Assembly (NCBI GenBank): GCA_009776565.1
Contig: WRNQ01000053.1
Location: 1-6,621, forward strand
Origin: Synergistaceae bacterium
GTDB taxonomy: Bacteria > Synergistota > Synergistia > Synergistales > Aminobacteriaceae
Direction: 5' to 3'
DNA: 6,621 nt
Made by a program: the position numbers and the translations under genes. Of this stretch, positions 1 to 6,155 are shown piece by piece (position 1 is the first letter of the stretch; each line of letters opens with the position of its first letter). Below the pieces are notes generated by a model. It was not told the DNA's origin. It was given only the letters and a program-made list of their open reading frames with translations, and did not search any database.

Positions 1-138
1 TACGAGGGCGTTCCGGTTATCAGACTGGGCGGCCCCTGGTGGGACCGTTCCGGCAGCCCTTCGCGCTACGCGCTCAGTGGCCGTCACACGCAGAATGCCG
101 CCCCTACGATTCTATGGGGCGATGGTCTGGTTTTATAA
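1..138 (+). CDS. C-terminal end of an unrecognised protein (5' end outside window)
   Basis: An open frame enters from the left edge in frame 1 and ends at TAA 136-138, giving the last 45 residues of a protein. The peptide is rich in Gly, Trp, Arg and Ser (it contains RLGGPWWDRSGSPSRYALSG) and ends WGDGLVL. It shows no membrane segment or sorting signal and I do not recognise the family. G+C is 86 of 138 bases (62%), clearly above the neighbouring genes, so the gene may have a different history. Its stop is 3 bases from the stop of the convergent minus-strand gene, and no terminator hairpin fits between them. The frame could be spurious, but the GC-rich, biased codons and the clean stop beside the next gene's end favour a real gene. 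Confidence 0.5.
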   Translation, partial: YEGVPVIRLGGPWWDRSGSPSRYALSGRHTQNAAPTILWGDGLVL

Positions 139-141
139 CCC

Positions 142-1419
142 CTATCTATTATGCAGGCGGGTCGCCGCAATAATTCCTATTCCGCGTTTTGTCAACGCTT
201 CAGCCGTAATGTTCACGGACGCGTGTTTATCCAGATAGTTTTGAAGCAGGCAGTTCATTTCGCCTGAAGATTCTATTTCAGTTTTATCGCGGAAGTAATC
301 CAGAATTGATGAAGAGTGTTCCCTTGTCGCTTCGGTTTCAGGTTCTCCGCCCTCGTGTTTGGCCGAAATGTTCGGGTAAAGCGCCGCTACTTCCACCAAA
401 TCGTCCCTGCGGTTATAAGGTTGCTTTACAATTGCGCGATATGTTTCCGTGACATGGTGTTCGATACGCACCTGATTTTCGAATCCAAGTTGTCTGCGTA
501 ATTCGGCCATTGCTTTTAGGGTTGCTCCGTCTACCGAGTTCGATATATTAAAGCCTATAAGCGGCGTTGAACCATCGGGACGAGAGAAAAAACGCGCCAT
601 CATAAGCACCCATAGTATGGAGAAAACGTTATCGTTGCCCATGAAAACGGAAATTTTGAACTTGATGTCAACTCCCATTCTGTAAAGCATAAATGCCGTC
701 AGCACTGTTCCCGGGTTTATGTTAAGCACTTCTCTTACCCCGTAGTTCGTGTAATAGTAAAGCACCTCGTCCAACCAAAGCAACGGATGATCGTTTGGCT
801 GCCCTATTCCGCCAAAGTATCCCGTTATCGTGTCAGGACCATTAAGGTGGATGTTTGAGCCGTCCGTTCCCTTGGTGTCCAGCGTTTCAACCCCGCTTGC
901 GCCGATTATCTTCATCGCGGCTGACACAGCCATGATGTCGCCGTAATCATGCTCCTGCTCCTTCATTTTTCTTACCCTGATGTAACGACCGGGCATTATC
1001 TCCTTTTTATCTATTGACTGTTTCGCTTCCGCAATAAGCCATGGGAAATACTGAAAGGCGCTTATTTCAAGTGTAACGGCATTGGATTCGTTTATCTCCT
1101 GATAAAAAGGTTTTCCCTCATCTGCTGCGATTTTTGCAATTTGCGCGCGGTAATCGCTGAGAGTGATAAAAGCTCCTTTGTCACGGATTTTTATCAGCCA
1201 TTCAAGATCCGGAAGATATGGCGAGTCCATATCAGAGAGGCGTTTTATGAGGTTCTCAACTTTTCCAGCCTCGGCGGCGCGCGCGTTGATTTCCGCAGGG
1301 GTTCCGTATTTGCCAACCAGATTTTCCAATTTCCTTATAAGATGATTGTTTGGATTTTGCAAAAAACAGTTGATCTTATCTAAATCGCAATGTCTTATAA
1401 CTTCGTTTTCACACCACAA
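142..1419 (-). CDS. Conserved-looking hypothetical protein, 425 aa, possible TIM-barrel enzyme
   Basis: Function not recognised. The protein is soluble, with no signal peptide or obvious membrane helix. Residues 25-105 look helical and charged. From about residue 115 to 325 there is a repeating rhythm of short hydrophobic strands followed by helices: VTLEIS (115-120), YIRVRK (146-151), GVETLD (176-181), EVLNIN (230-235), IKFKISV (252-258), LIGFNIS (287-293) and QVRIEHH (316-322). Such alternation is typical of TIM barrels, with polar residues (D181, N233, N235, N291, H321, H322) at strand ends where an active site would lie; this is inference. The segment 182-206 (TKGTDGSN, NGPDTITGYFGGIG) looks like a ligand-binding loop. 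The start is TTG at 1417-1419, chosen because GGGAGGGG lies 6 bases upstream and the next in-frame Met is residue 64. It lies 49 bases after the YigZ-family stop on the same strand, so read-through from that operon is possible. Confidence 0.8.
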   Translation of the reverse strand: MWCENEVIRHCDLDKINCFLQNPNNHLIRKLENLVGKYGTPAEINARAAEAGKVENLIKRLSDMDSPYLPDLEWLIKIRDKGAFITLSDYRAQIAKIAADEGKPFYQEINESNAVTLEISAFQYFPWLIAEAKQSIDKKEIMPGRYIRVRKMKEQEHDYGDIMAVSAAMKIIGASGVETLDTKGTDGSNIHLNGPDTITGYFGGIGQPNDHPLLWLDEVLYYYTNYGVREVLNINPGTVLTAFMLYRMGVDIKFKISVFMGNDNVFSILWVLMMARFFSRPDGSTPLIGFNISNSVDGATLKAMAELRRQLGFENQVRIEHHVTETYRAIVKQPYNRRDDLVEVAALYPNISAKHEGGEPETEATREHSSSILDYFRDKTEIESSGEMNCLLQNYLDKHASVNITAEALTKRGIGIIAATRLHNR

Positions 1420-1425
1420 GAAAAT

Positions 1426-1433
1426 CCCCTCCC
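1426..1433 (-). promoter_or_regulatory. Strong Shine-Dalgarno that fixes a TTG start
   Basis: On the minus strand the sequence reads GGGAGGGG, then six bases, then TTG (1417-1419). This purine-rich site is the strongest ribosome-binding signal on the minus strand of the window, and it decides the start of the 425-aa protein despite the rare TTG codon. Confidence 0.75.
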
Positions 1434-1467
1434 AATTTTAATAATATTCTTATTTTACACAACTCTT

Positions 1468-1497
1468 ATTATATCGTAAAATTTTCTTTAGTCTCCA
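1468..1497 (-). promoter_or_regulatory. Candidate promoter for the 425-aa gene
   Basis: On the minus strand an exact TATAAT (1468-1473) is preceded, 18 bases upstream, by TGGAGA (1492-1497), a 4-of-6 match to TTGACA. It overlaps the last codons and stop of the YigZ-family gene and would give a leader of about 40 bases before the TTG start. The -35 element is weak and the region is AT-rich, so a chance match is possible. Confidence 0.3.
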
Positions 1498-2134
1498 TAA
1501 TCTCATATTCGGTAATTATCTTTCTGTCCTTCATCTCGTCAAGCTTTGGAATAAGCCCCGGAAATGCTGAAAGTTTAAAGTCAGCGCTTATTGAAACTTC
1601 CTCCACGCAGTTTTCACATTGTTCCGGTGAAAAATCCCATCTCAGTTCCCCTTCATTTCCCGCCGCCCCGAGCAAATGGGTGACGCTGCCCATTGAATTA
1701 TAAGGAAAGTACACTTTGATGGCGCGCATTCTCATACGTTCGGCGCGTGGGCATAAAGCAAGCGCCTGTGCGGCTGTCATTGAATAGGCTTCGATAAGCC
1801 CTCTTATCCCAAGCTTTATTCCGCCAAAATAACGCGTCACAACGACAAGCACATTTGTTAGTCCGGAACGCTTAATTTCGCCCATTATTGGTCTGCCAGC
1901 GGCGCCTTGAGGTTCTCCCGCGTCGGACGAGCGCTCGGTGAGCGGTTCTGTTCCCAGAACGTAAGCCCAACAGTTATGGTTTGCCTGCCTGTGGACGACG
2001 CATAATTCTTTCAGCCGTTCTTTCGCAGCGGCTTCATTTCTGCAAAGAATAACATTAGCTATGAATCGGGAACGTTTTATGTTCGATTCATAGCTTGCGT
2101 TTCCCTCAGGTTCAAAATAAAAATCACCGCTCAT
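1469..2134 (-). CDS. yigZ: YigZ/IMPACT (UPF0029) family protein
   Basis: A 221-aa protein of the YigZ/IMPACT family (E. coli YigZ is about 204 aa). The N-terminal UPF0029 domain covers roughly residues 15-125. It has SNIKRSRFIA (17-26), SSDAGEPQGAAGRPI (69-83) and the family signature VVVTRYFGGIKLGIRGL (97-113). The C-terminal part (about 138-210) matches the position of the small DUF1949 ferredoxin-like domain. Eukaryotic IMPACT relatives regulate GCN2; the bacterial role is not settled, and a nucleic-acid or translation link is only proposed. I start it at ATG 2132-2134, one base after the HIT-gene stop (TGA-T-ATG), suggesting translational coupling because no clear SD precedes it. An in-frame TTG at 2171-2173 would add 13 residues and overlap the HIT gene; the added segment does not resemble the family N-terminus. 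A CENC pair (173-176) is notable. The gene sits third in the rsmG run. Confidence 0.9.
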   Translation of the reverse strand: MSGDFYFEPEGNASYESNIKRSRFIANVILCRNEAAAKERLKELCVVHRQANHNCWAYVLGTEPLTERSSDAGEPQGAAGRPIMGEIKRSGLTNVLVVVTRYFGGIKLGIRGLIEAYSMTAAQALALCPRAERMRMRAIKVYFPYNSMGSVTHLLGAAGNEGELRWDFSPEQCENCVEEVSISADFKLSAFPGLIPKLDEMKDRKIITEYEIMETKENFTI

Positions 2135-2135
2135 A

Positions 2136-2642
2136 TCAGTAGTTTTGTTTTTGTTCTTTAGAAACCCCGGCAAACGCTTCTTTTAGCTTTATAAAAGTAG
2201 CTTCAAGCGACTCCGGCACTACCCGTATATCGGATATCACCGGCATAAAATTAGTGTCCCCGTTCCAGCGCGGCACGATATGTCTGTGCACGTGATCCGC
2301 CACTCCCGCCCCCGCTACGGCGCCAAGGTTTACGCCAAGGTTATACGCGTCGGGATTAAAAGCTTTCTTAAGTGTTTTTATGCATTCTACGGATAAAGTT
2401 TCAATTTCTGTCAGCTCTTCAATTGAGAGAGACGTGTAATCTGCGGTGTGGCGGTATGGAATGACCATTACATGTCCGGGGTTATATGGATAAAGGTTCA
2501 TCATCACGAAGCATGTTTTGCCTCTGTACAGTATAAATCTGGCGTCATCATTGTTTTCCTTTGGAAAATCACAAAATATACATCCTTCATGTTTGGGCGC
2601 GAGTATATAACTCATCCTCCATGTTGCAAAAAGATATTGCAT
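2136..2642 (-). CDS. HIT family protein, AP4A phosphorylase/hydrolase-like
   Basis: A 168-aa histidine-triad nucleotide-binding protein. The triad HVHRHIVPRW has H117, H119 and H121; in HIT enzymes the middle His forms the nucleotidyl intermediate. Upstream are the N-terminal WRMSYI (8-13) and a CIFC pair (21-24), which with H65 could hold a structural zinc. The stretch NLYPYNPGHVMVIPYRH (49-65) and GVNLGA...WNGDTNF (103-132) resemble the diadenosine tetraphosphate phosphorylase-like HIT branch (as in actinobacterial Rv2613c), so cleavage of AP4A-type dinucleotides in the cytoplasm is the likely activity. Exact substrate and hydrolase versus phosphorylase chemistry cannot be read from sequence. 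ATG 2640-2642 has GGAGG (2648-2652) five bases upstream. It follows the rsmG stop by 18 bases and is followed by the YigZ-family start after one base, so all three are probably co-transcribed. Confidence 0.92.
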   Translation of the reverse strand: MQYLFATWRMSYILAPKHEGCIFCDFPKENNDDARFILYRGKTCFVMMNLYPYNPGHVMVIPYRHTADYTSLSIEELTEIETLSVECIKTLKKAFNPDAYNLGVNLGAVAGAGVADHVHRHIVPRWNGDTNFMPVISDIRVVPESLEATFIKLKEAFAGVSKEQKQNY

Positions 2643-2660
2643 GTTTGCCTCCGCCTTTCT

Positions 2661-3281
2661 TTATAATTTCTTCCAAATAAGCAAATAATTTTCCCTGGTG
2701 TCAGGACCATATTTTATGATCTCGGGTTTTGAAAGTTTTAGTTCTGTCAAGGTTTTGTCCTTTATTGAAGCAATTTCTTCGCGATATTTAGGCCCTTTTG
2801 GAGCAATTATTAGCCCTCCTTTTTTAGGAAACTGAAAAAGCCATTCTAAAAGTTGCGGAATTGCTGCAACTGCCTTTGCAGTTACCACATCGAAGCTTGC
2901 GCGGACATTTTTTGCCGCGCAGTATACTTCCGCCCTTGCGCACACAACCGTCGTGTTTTTAAGTTCAAGAGCTTCGCACATCAGCCCTACAGCCATACAT
3001 TTTTTACGAACGCTGTCCAGAAGCGTAAATTTAATGTCCGGTCTGCTTATAGCCAATACTATTCCGGGTAGTCCTCCTCCGGTTCCCACGTCAATTATTC
3101 TGATTATTCCCTCGTTGCCCGTTTCAGGTAAATACGGAAGGATGCAGAGAGCTTCCTGTATATGTTCTCTCAGCGCCCCCGGAGTTTGCGCCCCTGTGAG
3201 CCTGATTTTCCCTACCCATGACATAAGGAGATCAAGGTATTTTTCAAGTTTACTTTCTTTTTCCCATGCAGAAATTATCAA
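2661..3281 (-). CDS. rsmG: 16S rRNA (guanine527-N7)-methyltransferase RsmG
   Basis: A 206-aa protein of normal RsmG/GidB length. It transfers a methyl group from S-adenosylmethionine to N7 of G527 (E. coli numbering) in the 530 loop of 16S rRNA; loss in other bacteria gives low-level streptomycin resistance. Motif I for SAM binding is IIDVGTGGGLPGIVLAI (62-78), followed by the acidic LLDSVRKK (87-94), RAE (116-118), FDVVTAKAVAAIPQLLEW (130-147), and the GG (155-156) and KG (162-163) of the late-strand motif. The position normally occupied by Arg in the (S/T)RA motif is Lys136, a conservative but unusual change. The start is TTG 3279-3281: an in-frame TAA lies immediately upstream, and AGGAAG (3292-3297) lies 10 bases away. 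First gene of a leftward run with the HIT and YigZ-family genes. rsmG is commonly close to bacterial replication origins. Confidence 0.95.
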   Translation of the reverse strand: MIISAWEKESKLEKYLDLLMSWVGKIRLTGAQTPGALREHIQEALCILPYLPETGNEGIIRIIDVGTGGGLPGIVLAISRPDIKFTLLDSVRKKCMAVGLMCEALELKNTTVVCARAEVYCAAKNVRASFDVVTAKAVAAIPQLLEWLFQFPKKGGLIIAPKGPKYREEIASIKDKTLTELKLSKPEIIKYGPDTRENYLLIWKKL

Positions 3282-3291
3282 TTAAATTACA

Positions 3292-3297
3292 CTTCCT
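3292..3297 (-). promoter_or_regulatory. Shine-Dalgarno of rsmG (TTG start)
   Basis: AGGAAG on the minus strand, 10 bases before TTG 3279-3281. With the in-frame TAA just upstream and no early in-frame ATG, it supports TTG as the rsmG start. Confidence 0.55.
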
Positions 3298-3300
3298 ATG

Positions 3301-3337
3301 ATAATAATATTTTATACATAATAGTTGATATTATTAT
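3301..3337. repeat. 10-bp perfect dyad in the divergent promoter region
   Basis: ATAATAATAT (3301-3310) and ATATTATTAT (3328-3337) are exact reverse complements separated by 17 bases. The dyad lies between divergent rsmG and the DUF364-like gene and ends on the first base of a TATAAT box. It could be an operator shared by both promoters, but it consists only of A and T in a very AT-rich stretch, so chance is a real alternative. Confidence 0.4.
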
Positions 3338-3342
3338 ATAAT
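3313..3342 (+). promoter_or_regulatory. Candidate promoter of the DUF364-like gene, in a divergent promoter region
   Basis: An exact TATAAT (3337-3342) follows TATACA (3313-3318; 4 of 6 to TTGACA) at 18 bases. Transcription would start near 3350, about 34 bases before ATG 3384. The same AT-rich 100 bases must also hold the leftward rsmG promoter, for which several TA-rich hexamers qualify and none can be singled out. Confidence 0.4.
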
Positions 3343-3383
3343 TAGTACCATCTGAACGCCACTTAATAAGGAATGTGTTCTGC

Positions 3384-4139
3384 ATGAATTTTTATGAGTT
3401 GGTAGTGAATGCGGCGTTGTCACAGAGTAATTGTGAAGTGTCGTCGCTTGTGCTTGGATGGCACGCAAGCGGAATCCTTCTTAAGGATGGGAGATGGGGA
3501 TTAGGGGCTGTCCCGGATCCGCTCAAGGAAGCTCATATAGTCAGAGAACAACACACGCGTAATATTATAGGCGCGGGGGCGCATGCTCTTGCTCAATTGA
3601 TAGTTTCACCGTTCCCGCAGGAATACGCGGCGGCTTCAGCCGCTGTTTCAGCATTGTTGCCTCCGCCTGAAGGAAGCGGGTTGCCTCTGGATTCAATAAG
3701 GTACATTACTAAAGGAGAAAAAGTTGCTGTTCTTGGATATCATCGTTCCGTAATTCCTATATTGCAGGACTGGAATTGGGAAATTGTGATTTTTGACGAC
3801 TATAGCATTAAAAGAAAATCTCCGAATGTATATCCAGAAAGCGAAATGTTGAAGCAACTTGATAATGTATCGTGGGTATGGCTTACTGCTGAAGCTATGA
3901 GGGACAGAGCTTTTCTTGAGCTGCAGGAAAAACTGTCAATGATGAAAGGAGTGTTTTTGCAAGGAGGCGGAGTTGCCTGGCTTGATTATGGCTATCGGGA
4001 TTTTGGCGTTAGCTGGCTTATTCTTCCGCACGCAGCTACTCCAAAAATCAACCCGTCGGATGTAATCGCACGGCTTGCGGTTGGACAGGAAGCCTGGAAT
4101 GACGACGAACTTGTGTGGAAAGTCCATAGTGTGAATTGA
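3384..4139 (+). CDS. DUF4213/DUF364-like putative heavy-metal chelation protein
   Basis: A 251-aa soluble protein. Residues 1-45 resemble the N-terminal DUF4213 layout: a helix, then SLVLGWHASGILLKDGRWGL, two strands around a turn. The rest resembles DUF364: the Rossmann-like strand-turn-helix KVAVLGYHRSVIPIL (113-127), a second strand WEIVIFDD (132-139) ending in acidic residues, VSWVWLTAEAM (162-172), MKGVFLQGGGVAWL (187-200), and the closing LPHAATPKINPSDV (214-227). Members of that family are proposed to handle metals or metal cofactors; no reaction is established and no classical metal motif is visible. Family assignment is from memory of the pattern and moderately sure. Start chosen at ATG 3384: the only SD, AAGGA (3368-3372), is 11 bases upstream. 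GTG 3375 would be only 2 bases from it. Transcribed divergently from rsmG, 122 bases before the protease gene. Confidence 0.8.
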   Translation: MNFYELVVNAALSQSNCEVSSLVLGWHASGILLKDGRWGLGAVPDPLKEAHIVREQHTRNIIGAGAHALAQLIVSPFPQEYAAASAAVSALLPPPEGSGLPLDSIRYITKGEKVAVLGYHRSVIPILQDWNWEIVIFDDYSIKRKSPNVYPESEMLKQLDNVSWVWLTAEAMRDRAFLELQEKLSMMKGVFLQGGGVAWLDYGYRDFGVSWLILPHAATPKINPSDVIARLAVGQEAWNDDELVWKVHSVN

Positions 4140-4144
4140 TATAG

Positions 4145-4246
4145 TTTCAAATAATTAAGGTTTGTTGCAGTTTTATTGACAAAGCAACTATTTTGCTTGT
4201 AGAGTTTGATATTAAATAAACAAAAATATAAATAAATTATTTGAAA
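4145..4246. repeat. 12-bp perfect inverted repeat flanking the protease promoter region
   Basis: TTTCAAATAATT (4145-4156) and AATTATTTGAAA (4235-4246) are exact reverse complements, 78 bases apart. The left arm starts five bases after the DUF364-like stop codon. The right arm overlaps the first base of the SD AAGGAG (4246-4251) of the protease gene. In a read-through transcript the arms could pair and partly hide the ribosome-binding site; in DNA they could be paired binding sites framing the promoter. Confidence 0.5.
4176..4205 (+). promoter_or_regulatory. Candidate promoter of the S8 protease gene
   Basis: An exact TTGACA (4176-4181) is followed after 18 bases by TAGAGT (4200-4205), a 4-of-6 match to TATAAT. 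The spacer carries a small dyad, AAGCAA (4182-4187) and TTGCTT (4193-4198), that could bind a regulator. The leader before ATG 4262 would be about 50 bases and AT-rich. The weak -10 keeps confidence modest. Confidence 0.4.
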
Positions 4247-4261
4247 AGGAGTTTGTGTTGA

Positions 4262-6058
4262 ATGAATAAGATGTTCAGTCGTTTTGTTTTTGCGTTTTTA
4301 ATTGTAATTTTATCTGCCGGGTGCTCTTTGGCTGCTTTGGCAGAATTCAACGAAGGAGAGGTTCTTGTAGTTTTAAAAGCTCCAGCTGGAGCGTTCAGCG
4401 CTATGAGCGATTCCTCTTACGCTATGGCTCTTGAATCTCAGGTTGAGTCATTTGCGCATATGAAAAGTATGAGCGTGGTTCATTCTTATGCTGCTCTATC
4501 TCAGAGCTCCGGTTTAAGTATAGCTTTTTTGAGAGATGCCGGAAAAACGACCGCGCAGCTTATTGAAGAACTCAGGGATGACCCGGAAGTTTTGTCGGCG
4601 TCGCCAAACTATAAACGCACTTTATGTGATGATCCCATGCAGACGTACGCTCTTACGAATGATGCTCAAATAAACAGACAATACGGTTTGAGCAGGATAA
4701 ATATATTTGAAACCTGGGACAACTATGCAAAGCTAAGAGAAGTGGTATATGTCGCTGTTCTTGATACCGGCGTAGATTATAATCACGCGGACTTAAGGGA
4801 TAATATAGCCAAAGACAGCAATGGCAGGGTTATAGGAAAATCCTTTTACGGTAACGGCTCGTTTGAGAATAATGACCCTATGGATACGCAGGGTCACGGC
4901 ACGCATATTGCCGGTATAATCGGCGCGGTTGGCAACAATAGAATAGGTATAGCAGGCGTTCACAATCAAAACATCAAGATAATCCCCGTAAATTTAGGTA
5001 CAGGCGACGGTCCGCGTGATGGCATGTGGGACGCCGACATAATCAAGGGACTTAATTATGTTAAGGAACTGAAGAGAAATGGGCTTAACATAAGGGTGGC
5101 AAATATGTCCTTCGGTGGATTCAGTTCATCGGCGGAAGAAAAAACCAGCGCATTACAGGTTGCTTTACAGGAACTCAGCGACGCCGGAGTGATAATGACC
5201 ATATCGGCAGGCAATGATTATATGAATCTCGCCCAGGCGTCTACTTCTGAAAGCGGTGATATTTTGCCGTTTCCTGCTTCTTTTCATATGATTGCCAATA
5301 AAATTACGGTAGGCTCAATAAGCCCAATAGATGGCGAAAAGAGCGATTTCTCCAACTTCGATTCGGGGGGGGGAGCTACAGACTTCAATCCCCTGGGAGT
5401 AAGGCTTGTCGACATGACCGCGCCGGGAGAATATATACTGAGCACCGTCCCCGGGAATAAATATGAATATTACGGCGGAACTTCCGTGTCAGCGCCTTTT
5501 GTGGCAGGCGCAGCCGCTCTTTTATGTTCATTCTTTCCGGAAAGAAGCGCGACTGAAATAAAAGACGCCATACTGAACAATACATTCTCGGGCAGAGGAG
5601 AAGGGGAATATTGGACACATGGAGCGCTAAACGTTGGAAAAGCATACCTTGAATTTGACAGCAACCCGGTAACTCCAATAATACCCGAACCATCAATCGA
5701 GGAGCAACGTCCAATAGCTTTGGAAATAACTATACATGGCAATACCATAGTTGATAGTACTATCCCGGTTTCGGTTTTCCCCGACCCGCCCGGAGTATGG
5801 TCCACTAAGCCTTATGAACGCGCACATGTAGAACTGATGGGTGATGATTTTGTTATAGTAAATAAAAGCATCGGAGAAGTTGAACTTATATACACTTATG
5901 AAGGTTTCAATAAAAATGTTGTAAGCGCAAGGAAGGTATTTCATGTTCTCGACATTTATCATCAAGGCGCCGCCGGATGCAGCGCGGACACGTTTTCATT
6001 GTTAATGGCGCCTCTTGCGTTCTTCATTTACATGGCTTCAAAGAAAAAGAGAAAATAG
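4262..6058 (+). CDS. Exported subtilisin-like serine protease (S8) with Synerg-CTERM-type sorting tail
   Basis: A 598-aa secreted peptidase. Residues 1-27 form a signal peptide (hydrophobic core VFAFLIVILSAG, likely cleavage after ALA27). C21 follows SAG but lacks the usual Leu at -3 of a lipobox, so lipidation is doubtful. Residues 28-120 look like an I9-type propeptide that would chaperone and inhibit the enzyme. The S8 catalytic domain (about 135-460) has Asp168 in VAVLDTG, His212 in GHGTHIAG, oxyanion Asn318 in ISAGN and Ser408 in GGTSVSAP, so the triad is complete. After a Pro-rich linker (468-484) comes a beta-rich, perhaps Ig-like domain (485-565). GAAGCSAD (569-576), a hydrophobic helix (577-591) and KKKRK (593-597) then form a tail like the Synerg-CTERM sorting signal, implying cell-surface anchoring or processing. 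ATG 4262 has AAGGAG 10 bases upstream. A G9 run at 5365-5373 could cause frameshifts. Confidence 0.96.
   Translation: MNKMFSRFVFAFLIVILSAGCSLAALAEFNEGEVLVVLKAPAGAFSAMSDSSYAMALESQVESFAHMKSMSVVHSYAALSQSSGLSIAFLRDAGKTTAQLIEELRDDPEVLSASPNYKRTLCDDPMQTYALTNDAQINRQYGLSRINIFETWDNYAKLREVVYVAVLDTGVDYNHADLRDNIAKDSNGRVIGKSFYGNGSFENNDPMDTQGHGTHIAGIIGAVGNNRIGIAGVHNQNIKIIPVNLGTGDGPRDGMWDADIIKGLNYVKELKRNGLNIRVANMSFGGFSSSAEEKTSALQVALQELSDAGVIMTISAGNDYMNLAQASTSESGDILPFPASFHMIANKITVGSISPIDGEKSDFSNFDSGGGATDFNPLGVRLVDMTAPGEYILSTVPGNKYEYYGGTSVSAPFVAGAAALLCSFFPERSATEIKDAILNNTFSGRGEGEYWTHGALNVGKAYLEFDSNPVTPIIPEPSIEEQRPIALEITIHGNTIVDSTIPVSVFPDPPGVWSTKPYERAHVELMGDDFVIVNKSIGEVELIYTYEGFNKNVVSARKVFHVLDIYHQGAAGCSADTFSLLMAPLAFFIYMASKKKRK
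5365..5373 (+). repeat. G9 homopolymer inside the protease catalytic domain
   Basis: Nine consecutive G (5365-5373) encode Ser368's last base, two GGG Gly codons and part of GGA. The tract lies between catalytic His212 and Ser408. Loss of one G would give a stop at 5400-5402; gain of one would give a stop at 5458-5460. Both precede the Ser408 codon (5483-5485), so either change would remove the active-site Ser and the sorting tail. Confidence 0.85.
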
Positions 6059-6155
6059 CGTAAATTATTTCGGGTAAGCGCGGGTCGACATAAAGTAAAA
6101 AACTGCTGACTTCATCCGATTTATATAGAGGAGAAGCTGTGTCTATACAAATCTA

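Noticed and set aside
2953..3285. 110-codon plus-strand frame opposite rsmG.
   Set aside because: Antisense shadow of a clear RsmG coding sequence; Ser/Ile-rich with no recognisable domain.
4161..4187. GTTGC...GCAAC stem before the protease as a terminator for the DUF364-like gene.
   Set aside because: Only five base pairs with a long loop and no T-run; no terminator is supported there.
4278..4330. Lipoprotein signal (SAGC at residues 18-21) in the protease.
   Set aside because: Position -3 is Ser instead of Leu/Val/Ile, and an ALA signal-peptidase I site follows at 25-27; ordinary secretion is more likely, though not excluded.
5385..5965. Three overlapping minus-strand open frames opposite the protease C-terminal half.
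   Set aside because: The plus-strand protease has complete motifs through this region; the opposite frames show no family resemblance.
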